Shown: positions 48,392 to 58,728 of the stretch, one piece after another
Layout: every line of letters starts with the position of its first letter
Position numbering within the stretch: position 1 is the stretch's first letter
From: Euryodendron excelsum
Taxonomy: Eukaryota > Streptophyta > Magnoliopsida > Ericales > Pentaphylacaceae
Direction: 5' to 3'
DNA length: 64,000 nt
Assembly: GCA_033060915.1 (NCBI GenBank)
Contig: CM065388.1
Span: 24,827,001 to 24,891,000, forward strand
Notes under the pieces: generated by a model
What the model saw: the letters and a program-made list of their open reading frames with translations, nothing else
The model's database searches: none
Told to the model about the DNA's origin: nothing
Translations under genes and position numbers: made by a program

Positions 48392-50000
48392 GAATGTCTC
48401 AGGAAGTCAGAAAGGAGCAGGAACACTTAAAATAGTGTCCTGGAGGTATATGACTTGAAAAGTGAGGATAAGATGTGTCGGAAAGATTGACCGGGCCTTT
48501 AGGGGCAAAACGGTCAATCGGACCGGGAAACTACCGGGACAAACTCGAACTGTCCCGGAAGAAGACTTGGGATCCGAAAACATTATTCAGAATGTTCCCA
48601 GAGGTTGCCGGTTTGATTTCTAGAGCCGGCATGGTTGGAAAAGGAGACCGGCCCACTAGGGACAAAATGGTCATTTCGCACCGGGTTGGCCGGAACTGAC
48701 TCAGAATGACCCGGAAAGGTAAAAGGAGGTTGAGAACACTATAAAAAGTAGTCTCAGGAGGTTACCGGTTTGATACCCAAAGCCGGTGTGATCAAAAAAG
48801 GAGACCGGCCCACCAGGGGCAAAACGGTCATTTTGTACCGGGTTGGCCGGAACTGACTCGGAATGATCCGGAAAGATAAACGAAGGTTGAGAATACCATA
48901 AAAATCAGTCTCAGGAGGTTACCAGTTTGATACCCAGAGCCGGTGTGGTTCCCGGGGCATTCGGATGCCTAGGGGCAAGTTGGTCATCTTGACCGGAAAG
49001 TCTCGGAAAAGGTCCAAAGGGCAGTTTGATCATTTTTCACCAAAGTGGGTTAACAGACACTGGTGTTGACCTGGGTTTTGAGTGTTTTCGCCACTCTAAC
49101 GGCGGTCGTCGTGACACAGGGGTTTGTTAGCAATTCCCTATATCGACCTATTTGTGAGTATTTCCGCTACTCTAACGGTTTTGTGAGTAGTTTCGCTACT
49201 CGGACCGTCTCGAGGAATAAACTGTCTCGAGAGAGGGATTGGAAAGGGGACTTATCATCTCCGAAGAGACGTGCCTGGATTGGAACCGTCTCGAGGAATA
49301 AATTGTCATGAGAGAGGGATTGGAAAGGGGACTTATCGTCTACGAAGAGATGCGCCTGGATTGGAACCGTCTCGAGGAATAAACTGTCTCGAGAGTGGGA
49401 TTGGAAAGGGGTCTCACCGTCTTTGAGGAGACGTGCCTGGATTGGAACCGTCTCGAGGAATAAACTGTCTCGAGAGTGGGATTGGAAAGGGGTCTTACCG
49501 TCTCTGAGGAGACGTGCCTGGATTGGAACCGTCTTGAGGAATAAACTGTCTCGAGAGTGGGATTGGAAAGGGGTCTCACCGTCTCGGAGGAGACGTGCCT
49601 GGATTGGAACCGTCTCGAGACATAAACTGTCTCGAGAGTGGGATTGGACAGGGTCTTACTGTCTCGAAGAGATGTGCCTGGATTGGAACCGTCTCGAGGA
49701 ATAAACTGTCTCGAGAGAGGGATTAGAAAGGGGTCTTACCGTCTCCAAGGTGATGCGCCTAAGTTGGAACTGTCTCGAGGAATAAACTGTCTCGAGAGAG
49801 GGATTGGAAAGGAAAGGACAATGCCCCTAAGGGTATTTTGGTCATTTTGCTTCTATTTGGGCCTGACAGGCCCGCGAAGCGACGGAAAGACGGGATTTGG
49901 ACCTAGAGAATTGGTTTCGATTGGAATATGCCCATAATGACTTGAAAACAAGTCTGGACGGAGTGTAGACTGCCGAGCGGTCAAAAATGGGGTGCTTACA
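48392..50000 (-). mobile_element. 3' LTR of element D, 5' piece (U3)
   Basis: Resumes after the right GCCGG and ends, on the minus strand, at the LTR start TGTAAGCACCCC (50000). Holds two to three promoter repeats (48430-48970), reduced hairpins (49078-49205) and eight 81-bp units (49195-49800). It abuts the PPT at 50001. Confidence 0.93.
49195..49800 (-). repeat. 81-bp tandem array, eight units (D 3' LTR)
   Basis: Units start near 49212, 49293, 49374, 49455, 49536, 49617, 49697 and 49778, each with CTCGAGG..CTCGAGA arms. The partner LTR I has five units, so three units were gained or lost since insertion. Confidence 0.88.
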
Positions 50001-50020
50001 GCTACCCCTCTTTTTCTGTC
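50001..50020 (-). other. Polypurine tract of element D
   Basis: Minus strand GACAGAAAAAGAGGGGTAGC directly before TGTAAGCACC. Nearly the same as the element 1 PPT at 23836-23856. Confidence 0.88.
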
Positions 50021-50203
50021 TTTGCTTGTCAAAGACAGAAAACGATAAAAGTAAGAGTCCCATGTTGACCGCGTGGCAGTCGGAGGGACGGACACTGGAA
50101 ATCTTTCGACAACGGGGGTCGAAAATGGATAACGAGCCAAAAAGGCCTTCGAAAACGAGTTTTGGCGGGAAAAAGGGCAAAACTACCCAGAATTTTTAAC
50201 TAT

Positions 50204-50259
50204 CCACTAGTAGTGGCGCCTTTGGCAAAAATTGCCTGGTGCCTCTGCTTGTGGCGCCA
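50204..50259 (+). promoter_or_regulatory. Palindromes upstream of the PMD gene (element D)
   Basis: CCACTAGTAGTGGCGCC (50204-50220) and a second imperfect unit ending TTGTGGCGCCA (to 50259). They match the LTR promoter palindromes in core sequence and lie about 200 bp before the exon 1 donor. No clear TATA box was identified between them and exon 1. Confidence 0.5.
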
Positions 50260-50461
50260 GGTTTGAAGTTAAAACCAGAAAATTCTGGTTCGAACGCTTA
50301 CGGGATTTTGGAGAGTTTTCACAAATTTGTGAGGCATTGCAAGGAATCTGTCTTGGACATTGAAGGAGCACTCCTTGGGGACCACGGGTGATTGCTAGAA
50401 GGTGACCACATCACCGGAAAAGTCGCCGGAAGAGAAGATTTCGCCGGAGAACTTCCAAAAG

Positions 50462-51335
50462 GTGAGTTTTCAAATTTTGTTGATTTTGATGTTTAGAGCT
50501 TTGTTTGAATCATGTGAATAGTGGAAATTAATGTTTTGATATGTTTTGAACACTTTGGTGATGTTGTTTTTGCATTTTGATGGTTGTTTGATTGAATTTG
50601 AATGATTTTTCATGATTATGCGAAGAGGGCTTTCTGCAGGAATAGGGGATTTGTTCCTACAGGCATGGGTATTGGGTTTTCTGGCTATGTTTTTGTGCAA
50701 TGTGCCTTAGAAAAATGTATTTAACAATCGTATGAAGTTTCGTGATTTTTTGAAAACCCGGTGAATTTTTGATTTTTTGAAAAATAGAAAATTATAAAAA
50801 ATTAGAAAATTCAAGAAATTGATGAAATTTTTAAAGTTTGAAATTTGGAAAAAGATTGGAATATTTTTGAAAACATTTGAGGTGATTTTGAAAAATTTTA
50901 GAAGATGTTTGAAAACCATTGATTTATTTGGAAAATAAAACATGTGTCTTGAAAATTTTGAAAAATTGAAAAGTGTGCACGGGTGCCATTGTCATGTGAT
51001 TGTTGCGTTGGAAAGTGCACATTTCGTATTTTGTGTTAAGGTCATGGGTGTTATAGGGGCCATTTTTAAACGGGATTCTGCCGAAATTTTTAGAAATTAT
51101 GGAAAGAGTTGGTTAAAGTTTTAGAAATAAGATCTTTTTTAAGGAAAAAGGCAAAGAACCCTTGAAACTTGGTTTAAAGTTGGAAAATCAAGATGTGTAT
51201 ATAGGAAATTTGTTTTGACTTATCGTTCGAAGTCTTTTATTTGTTTTGTTTGTGTTAGTTGTTTATTTTATTTTACTGTTATTTAAACTGAACGAATGGT
51301 ATATTAACATCACTTACCTTGGCTTACCTTTTCAG
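50462..51335 (+). other. Intron 1 (5'UTR) of the PMD gene in element D
   Basis: Exon 1 ends TTCCAAAAG (50461). The donor is GTGAGTTTTC (50462) and the acceptor CTTACCTTTTCAG (51335), followed by G and the ATG. Length 874 bp, AT-rich (GTTTTGAAAA words). Both splice sites are kept in the element 1 copy despite great change inside the intron. Confidence 0.8.
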
Positions 51336-51336
51336 G

Positions 51337-53265
51337 ATGGCAGACGTGGTGATGACGGTTCTGAGAGGAGGCGCCGCTCGGGGAAGGTGGCCCGGACAGA
51401 TTCTGCTGGCGGCTCTAGTCGATCTAGAGGTAGTCGACGATCTACCAGACGATCTTCATCCAGCCAGAGCGGGCAGGGGAGTAAACTACCTGTCGACCCT
51501 TTTCCTCTGGTTGAGTAGGCTTTTGCCGAGGAGATTGATGCCGAGGAAGAGGTACCGGGCCCTAGGGATCAGGTGACTCGCTATGGGAGAGCTTCTTCCA
51601 GGCAGAGGCAGCCGGATGCCGACTTGGGAGATCTGCAGATACCGGATGTCCCACCACTCGGGGATCTTGCCTATCACCCCAGCGTGTATTCTAGACAGCA
51701 CTTGCCACCTCTGTGGGTACATACAACTTTCAGAGGGGCTGTTCATCAGGTGTTTGTGACCATGCAGCGGGTTGCCCCATCATATCGTGCCTTCTTGGCG
51801 GAGATCGAATTTAGCACTTTTATGGGATTACAGGCTAACCGCTTGAACCGGCATTTGGTACTGGCACTTGTTGAGAGGTGGTTCGAGGAGATTGGGACCT
51901 TTCATTTTGTCGGCTTTGAGTTAGGTCCCACTCCCTTGGATTGGGCGATTATTACAAGGCTCTTCTTTGTCGGCCGACGGATCACCTTGCACCCAGTCAG
52001 CAGGGACGAGGCCTGTCTGCTGTTAGACTTGCCTCATCCTGAGCGTTTTGCGTTCCCGGTCTCTTGGATTAGTCAGGATGAGCGTACTTTTGCTACTGAG
52101 CCATCGCCTGCCAGGCGGGACATCATAAGACGGCGACTTGTGTTGTATATCATCTTTAGCTGCTTCTACAACAACAACAAGTCACTCATGCCGTGCCGTC
52201 TGGTGAGTATAGTAGACGATCTGGGAGCTTTGTGTGAGTTGGACTGGGGGTCCTTTTCTTTTGGCTGCTTTCTTCGATCAATGCGGGTTCGGACTTCTTC
52301 TCGTTGGGGCAGCATGACTAGCTTTTGGCCCTTCCTTGTCTGGTGGAGTTACGAGTACCTGCCGGTGCGTCGCCCTGCAGTTGTTGAGGATGATCTCTAT
52401 CGTCGTGCTTTGAGGTGGGCTCGTGACCGAGTAGCCCAGCGATCGAAGATTACTGACTTCGCGATGCTTCAGGCTAAACTGGAGCTGATTGAGGCGAGGG
52501 ATGTGACCTGGCGGCCCTTCATTGGATCAATCCATTATGAGACAGTCCGGTACCTAGTCCCGTTGTCCTTATCGAGAGCTACTTTTCTCAGTGATGACAC
52601 CTAGGAGTCCTATCTTGGAGAGCGGCACTGGCGGCAGTGTCACGAGGAGTTTCGATCAGCAGGGGCTCCGCCAGAGTATATGTTTGGAGCCCTGGTGGCG
52701 GGAGTGCCCATCCCTTATCAGGAGCGTCAGCCAGGTGCCGAGTTCTTGCTTCCTCCGGATACGGATTATGCTACGCACTTTGGGGCTCATTCAGTTGGTG
52801 CCTTCACCCGGTTTGAGGTAGTAGTCGGTGGGTACGCTGTTGGCCAGGAGGTGGTTGACCTATGGCGCCATGCTGGAGGATATGTGCCCCAGGCCGAGTT
52901 TACTGTTGTGAGAGACCAGAGAGACCAGTACCAGATGGAGCGGGACCAGTACCAGGCCGAGGTAGCTTCCCTGACGGCTCGGTTATCTCAGATGGGTGGT
53001 GGGTGGGTAAGTTATTCTCTCTTTGCTCCTTATTGCTTTGCTGTTGCTTATCTCCTTTTGCTTGCGGCTGATTTTGGTTCTATCTTCCCTACAGGATGGT
53101 GGTGCTTTGAGTAGTTACCCCCCTCCTCCGATGCCGGGAGTCGGGGATTTTGATCCAGATGATATTGACTTCGACTTCTGTGAGATGCCCCTTGTAAAGA
53201 ATCTGATCCTCTTTTGCCCCTTGTTCCTGAGATGTATTGATGTTAGACAGTTTTATTTTACATAG
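51337..53265 (+). pseudogene. Plant-mobile-domain (PMD) gene, antisense in element D; interrupted copy
   Basis: Plus-strand gene inside a minus-strand element. Exon 2 (51336-53006) has the ATG at 51337, an Arg/Ser-rich N-terminus (to about residue 75), then a PMD region: VERWFEEIGTFHFVGFELGP, PLDWAIITRLFFVGRRITLH, MPCRLVSIVDDLGALCELDW and WWSYEYLPVRRP. A heptad-like DQRDQYQMERDQYQAE coiled coil lies near the C-terminus. A phase-0 intron (53007-53094, GTAAGT..CTACAG) precedes exon 3 (53095-53265), starting DGGALSSYPPPP, rich in D and P. The intact length would be about 610 residues. Breaks: a 1-2 base indel after codon 4 (about 51348), TAG at 51516, and TAG at 52602 where the element 1 copy has Trp. 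PMD proteins (MAIN/MAIL1 family) are nuclear and linked to silencing in plants; the role here is unknown. Confidence 0.85.
53007..53094 (+). other. Intron 2 of the PMD gene in element D (phase 0)
   Basis: GGGTGG|GTAAGTTATT at the 5' side and TTCCCTACAG|GATGG at the 3' side; 88 bp, pyrimidine-rich towards the end. Exons 2 and 3 read in one frame across it. The element 1 copy has an intron at the equivalent place (20123-20009). Confidence 0.82.
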
Positions 53266-55160
53266 TTTTGTATAAGGATGGATGTTTATGGTACTTAGAT
53301 GCACGGGTAGACAGATACATATGATCAGAGGCATGTGATGTATGATGATGTTAGATATCTATTACATAAGTTGATGCTAATGACTTCTATTTCTACAGGG
53401 AGTTATATCCTACGTGTACAAAGCCCATGCTGAAAATTTTTTCTCTTTTTTTATTTTTTTATTTTTCAAACATATGTACAAGTTAGAAATATGTTATTAG
53501 AATGACACATGGTGTTGTTAGCCTTGTAATCCTGGGAATGGTAACTCCCTCCTCCTCGGGTATTTAGCCTCTCTTCCGGCTCAACCTTACTTTGATTGAA
53601 TGATAGCACTTCGCACCTTTCTCAACCTCTTGATCGCCTCCAACTTTCTATCTTAGGCTTAGTGTATAGGGTCATTGGGCTGAGACTCTCGACTCTCGAG
53701 GTTTTAGCAACAACTTACCTGACCTTTGGTAGAGCAATAAGTGGCCAATCATTTCAATCCGAGAAGACTTTGTTTAGGACCATAATGTAGGCTAGGTTAT
53801 GGGGTTTTAGAAATAACGGGATATGTAGGCTCAAATTTTATGTTGTTTTCAATAGGGTTTAAATCCATACCATCCTTAACTACTTTTTAGTAGGATTAGC
53901 ATCCCCTTTTTTTTTTTAGCTTTGGCAGCGTATCTAGCTCATTTAGATTAAGCAATCTGTTTTCAATCAGAGTGGACTTTAGTAGAGTTGTAATGTAGGC
54001 CATGGTTTCGGGGTTTTGCAAGAAAGGGTAAAAGCTCAAACGTATTGTTCCTACTGGGCTTCCTTGTAACCTAGGATCACCTTTAAATTTCCTTCTTGCT
54101 TTTGACCATATATTCCTCAGGGTGAAAATGACCATGTTCTTTCACCCTTTCTATATACTTTTTTGAGAAAGACATGACTTTCTTCTCATTTAATCTTCTT
54201 ATCATGCTTTTGAATATGACTCAATCATGGCTCCCTCAGGCCTTTCCTTAGAATAATTTTTTTTTTTTTAGCCTCTTGCCCCTTGACAACTCCCTTCTTT
54301 TGCTTTTTCTTTCTATTTCTTTTCTTTTCTTTTATGAAACGAAACAATTCTTTAACCCTTTCCCCTTAAACCTTTTCCTTGGTAGTTCAATATACCCAGT
54401 GTGGGCAGTGATCCCTAGGTTGGGGTTTTGTTAAGAAATGATAAGTGGCTCAACGGGTTTGGCAAGGGGTTACTTTTGACTGTATGGGAAATGAAATGAG
54501 GGCCTCTCTTCACTTTGAATTAGATTGCTTGATCCATAGAGTTTTCAACACTTTCCTAGCATGATAGAGATGGACACCACTCCTAGAGTTCTCTACTATT
54601 GTCTGCCCCAGTGTGGGGGGGACAGTCTTGGATTAGGGTTGACAAAAGAAATCTTCGCTTTCCGCGAGGCACTAGGGGTTAAGCAAAGGGAATATGAGCA
54701 CATTTGTTCATTTATTTAGTTATTTATTCTTTATATGTGGGGGGATGAAAGATGGCTTCTTTTCATTTTGATAAACTGGCCACAGATCGCTTAGCCTCAG
54801 AGTCTTGCAAGTGCTGCCTTTGGGTAGTATCCTCACTCGTCCTTATTCTCTCTCTCTCTCTCTGTGGACAACTGATCATTCGACGAGTGGTTAACTCATG
54901 CTATCATCCCTTCAAATTGGATTATTCCATAAGATAAACCACACCCCTTGCGTAGAAAGTAGTCACTATTCCCAGGAGGCAAGACAACAACAATGAAATA
55001 AAAGATTGTCATTTGATTACTATTATTATGTTTACGGAAAGCATCAAGTTCTTAAGCAATAAGAAAATGTAAACATTAATTTAAAGATAAAAAGTGAAGG
55101 GATAGAAAGAAAGTGGGTGAAAACACCCTTCTCTTGTACGCTTGTGCAAAGAACCCCTTT
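53266..55160 (-). mobile_element. Spacer of element D (no pol)
   Basis: About 1.9 kb with only short chance frames. It contains two copies of a 'CCTACATTA(T/C)' block (minus strand, about 54010 and 53795), the 'GAGAGGCCCTCATTTC' block (about 54500) and a CT microsatellite near 54850. All of these have counterparts in element 1 except the microsatellite. No reverse transcriptase or integrase signature is visible in any frame. Confidence 0.75.
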
Positions 55161-57166
55161 TTAGTACGCCTTTGGGACAACTCCCACATTTTTTATGCTC
55201 CATTCGCGATCTGGATCCTCGGCTAAGGCGAGACAAGCAAAGGTTTTTCGTAGAGCTCCACAAACGTTGACACTGTTGATGCGGTTGTCAACCTCCTTCT
55301 TGTTCTGTGTAGCGGGTTCTTCTGTAAACAGGGTGACCAGCTCACCCCCTTCCAATTCGAATGGCTCTGCTTGTACTCTTGGCTTCTCTATCCTCCAGCT
55401 CATTTCTTCATAGTTGTACTCATTTGTGGGCCAATGACTCTCTAGCAAATGACGTTCGGCCACGGCATATTTCGGATGCAGAAACTCAACACCCCATCTA
55501 TCAGCAACCATGTTTTCAGTAGTCTCATCTCCCAGGAACATTGGCTCCTCAATGGGCCAGTCGGAAGCATCAGGCACTTCATCAGGGCTATGGAGATAGA
55601 TTGGGCATAATGGGAGATCCTCTTTCCAGTCATCTTCTTCCTCGGTCTCCCATTCGTCCTCATAGTCCTCGGCCTCAGGCTCGTCAAATACTCCCTCGCC
55701 CTCCATTTCTACTAGTATCATATTGACGGTGTGATCTGGCAGAGGGTTAGCAGTCACATTGGGAGTGGGAGTAGGTTTTACCGGCTACAGATCGATGGTC
55801 TTATTGTCAATCAGGTCTTGGATCTTGTGCTTGAGAGCAAAGCAGCTTTCGATGTCATGCCCCTGGCCACCTAAATGATATTCACATGTAAGAGCAGCAT
55901 TAAAGGTCAGGGGCAGAGGGCTTGGCAACGGGCAAGCAGGGACGGGCATCAAGATGTTGTTCTTTAGAAGGCTATGGTAGGCCTCGGTTTGGGTGTAGGC
56001 TAAGGCGTCGAAGGTGCGGATACGTCGATCAGGTCTATTGAAGTTGGGTCATGCCCTAGTGGGACCATAGTTTGGGGTTGGAGCAGGCATGGTCAAGGTG
56101 GGTAAGGGCAGGACTGGGGGTGATTGTAGTGGTGGTCGGTATTGGGGTGGTTGGCTAGGCAAAATAGCAGACACTTCGCTATCCTTCCTGATCGTGCCCC
56201 TTGTAGTAGCCACCTTCTTGGCTATGTTGGTGGTATTTTCTCCAGTCTTAGCATAGGGATCTGTGATTCTTCCTGTCTTGAGGCCGTTTTCTATCATTTC
56301 CCCCTGCATGATGAGTTCGGAGAAGCTTTTTCCCACGCTTGTGCAGAGCTTCTCATAGAATATACCTTGGAAAGTATGTACGAACAGTTGTACGTACTCC
56401 TTTTCCTCTAACGGGGGATTAACTTGTGCAGCGGCCTCCCTTCATCTTAGGGCGTATGCTTTAAAGCTCTCCTTCTCACCCTTGCTCATCGTCATCAATG
56501 ACCATCGATCAGAAGTGAGGTCGATGTTATGACGGTATTGGGCTTTAAACGCATTGACTAGCTCCATCCAAGTTGTGATCTTCCTTAAGTCCAAACGAGC
56601 GAACCATTACAGAGCCGACCCGGTGAGGCTGTGTTGGAATAACTGCATAAGGAGCTTCGGGTCGTTGCCATGTCCACTAAGCGCTCCAGTATATAGACGA
56701 AGATGAGCAACAGGGTTACCGGTACCGTCGTACTTCTGGAAGTTAGGCATTTTAAATTTAGCAGGTCTCGGATGGTCAGGGAAGAAACATAGTTCATCAT
56801 AAGAAGTCAATCCGTAAACATCATGGCCATGGAGACTTCGCAATGAATCCTCCAACCCTTGGATTTTCAGACTGAGAGGGTCTAGAGGGGCCTTCTTTGT
56901 GACGGGTGAAAGCAATATGGTCTCTTCTTCTTCAGTATTGACCCTTTTGGTGTCTTCTTTAGTTTTCCCAACATATTCAGACTGAAGCAAGATCCTCGGA
57001 TTAGCGGGTTCAAGGTCTTTAGATGAAGTCATTGATGATGACGGGACCATAGTAGCATCCTTCATGGCCAGAGTTTGAATGAGTTTGAGCATCTCATCCA
57101 TCTTAGCCCTCATTTCATTAATTCCTCTCGAGGGACTTGAGAGGATTCTTCAGGGTTAGCAGCCAT
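55161..57166 (-). pseudogene. gag: Tat-type gag of element D, interrupted
   Basis: Minus-strand frame from the ATG at 57166 (MAANPEESSQVPREE), with an indel before 57113 and then one frame to 55161 (651 codons). Regions: helical N-terminus; retrotransposon gag core with NPVAHLRLYTGALSGHGNDP, LLMQLFQHSLTGSA and WFARLDLRKITTW, and GKSFSELIMQGEMIENGLKT; a Pro-rich linker; a CCHH-like knuckle CEYHLGGQGHDIESC (C-x2-H-x5-H-x4-C); an acidic stretch (DEPEAEDYEDEWETEEEDDW); and a C-terminal part with WGVEFLHPKYAVA. Gag would form the particle and bind RNA. In-frame stops at about 56607 (TAA), 56447 (TGA), 56049 (TGA) and 55785 (TAG). At least two fall where Trp is expected, consistent with G-to-A changes. 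It ends with a stop after PKAY, and no protease follows. Confidence 0.85.
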
Positions 57167-58710
57167 CAGTGATGCTTTGTGTTGAGTGATAATAGGATCC
57201 CTAGGTGAATGTTGCACTTTCTTGGGAGCAATGTTGACTCAGTACAAGGCGACTTCTGTAAATAGAAATAAAAAGGAAGAAAGAAAAAGACAAAAACACA
57301 AGCCACAAGTTAGTTTTTGGTTTTTATAGAACTTTATGTAGTGCATGTCCTAGGGTGCCCCTCTTTAGGAGGGAAACTAGCCATGATGTATTGGCCCACT
57401 TTTGGAGATAAGGGATTTGCCCCTGTATCCAGACACCTTACCGTCAGGTAGGAACCTTCAATCATCCATGCATTCATTCATAAAAATAAAGAAGTACATT
57501 AAATTTTGGGTTAAAGATACAAAAGAATTGAAATACATTTTAATAGGGGGAAGGGAAACATTTTCCTTTGGACTTCCGCCTATCTACTTTTACAAAGGGA
57601 AACCCTAAACTACTCTTGAGTCTTTGGATTCGCCTTCCTTGGATTTAATGTTGGGGAGGTCGCTGAGAGACCTTGTTGATTGATTGCCCCTTGTTTTCTT
57701 GGCAATCCTATCTCCGTAAGCATAGAGGGATTGGGGCCCCTCTTATGGAATGAATCGAGATGCATGCAATGAGTCCTTAGGGTTACACGGGAACCCTTAG
57801 GGTTTGGGTAGGTTCAATGCAAGGGAGAGTGGTGTTGGTGTCACTCTCAATGGGTTGATCATATGCATGAGAATGCAGTGACTTGAGTTACTTGGAACTA
57901 TTGTTTTGACATGGGATATTGAATGCATGAACATGAATATGCAAAAAGTATAAGGAGAGAAGGTAAAAATTGAAGTAAACATGCATGTATGAACAGTTAG
58001 ACAGGCATTATAACAGTATAAATATAGTCAGTATAACAGCATGAATAGATAAGTATGAATGAAAGTAAAAGCAGTCGCCCTTTCCTCCGTGATTTTGAAA
58101 ACGATGCTCGTGTCTTAAATCCGACAGAGGTTCGGCTATACATGGTGTCTATATGAGTATGAGGTTGAGGGTTGACTAATGCGTCCTAAAAAGGCTCGGT
58201 CCCCGGATCTTCAAACCTAGGCCCACTCCCCGAGGTGGTGCCATGATCGTTTGGTGATCCGAGCAGGGGAACCATCAAGAGGTCATAGGTGAAGAAACTG
58301 ACACTGCATCTTTCCCACAACCAATATATCGTTCCTCCTTTCTAACTAGAAAGGACATATCAGGGTATGCAAGTATGCAGAATGCAAGTGCACATGCAGT
58401 GTGTGTGTGGTTTTTAAAAGTGGAGGAAAGGGCCCAACAACTCCCATTCATCCTTACATCACATTCATGCAAAGCAGTTAATAAAATTTAAATAAAATGT
58501 GTACCCACAAAACAAAGATGCAAGTGTTAGTATGTGAATGACAAATATGATACAAGATAATATGAATAAATGCATGTTTTTTTTTTCTTTTGAAAACAAT
58601 TTTGAAAATTTAGTTTTGAAAATTTAAAGTGAATAAGATTGAACCAAGTTAATTGAAGACTCTACATGGGTGAAGGGTAAAGAGACAACTATGGCCGAAT
58701 CCTCTAAGTG
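57167..58710 (-). mobile_element. Leader of element D with a 3' splice site
   Basis: About 1.5 kb, non-coding. On the minus strand an ACTAAC branch-like motif and a pyrimidine-rich tract lead to TATTTACAG ending at 57256, followed by about 90 nt to the gag ATG. Element 1 has the same signal at 7465. The leader also aligns with the leaders of elements H and C. Confidence 0.72.
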
Positions 58711-58728
58711 TCCCCAGTGGAGTCGCCA
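58711..58728 (-). other. Primer-binding site of element D
   Basis: Minus strand TGGCGACTCCACTGGGGA, two bases (GC) after the LTR end at 58731. The 5' ten bases match the copy inside the LTR U5. Confidence 0.88.

Noticed and set aside
51337..53265. A functional host PMD gene
   Set aside because: It lies between the PPT and spacer of an element with exact target duplications, is matched by a second element-borne copy, and carries two stops and an indel.
53896..54135. Possible pol remnant in the D spacer (79-aa minus-strand frame)
   Set aside because: No YxDD, DDE, HHCC or RNase H signature. The region is matched only by non-coding spacer in element 1.
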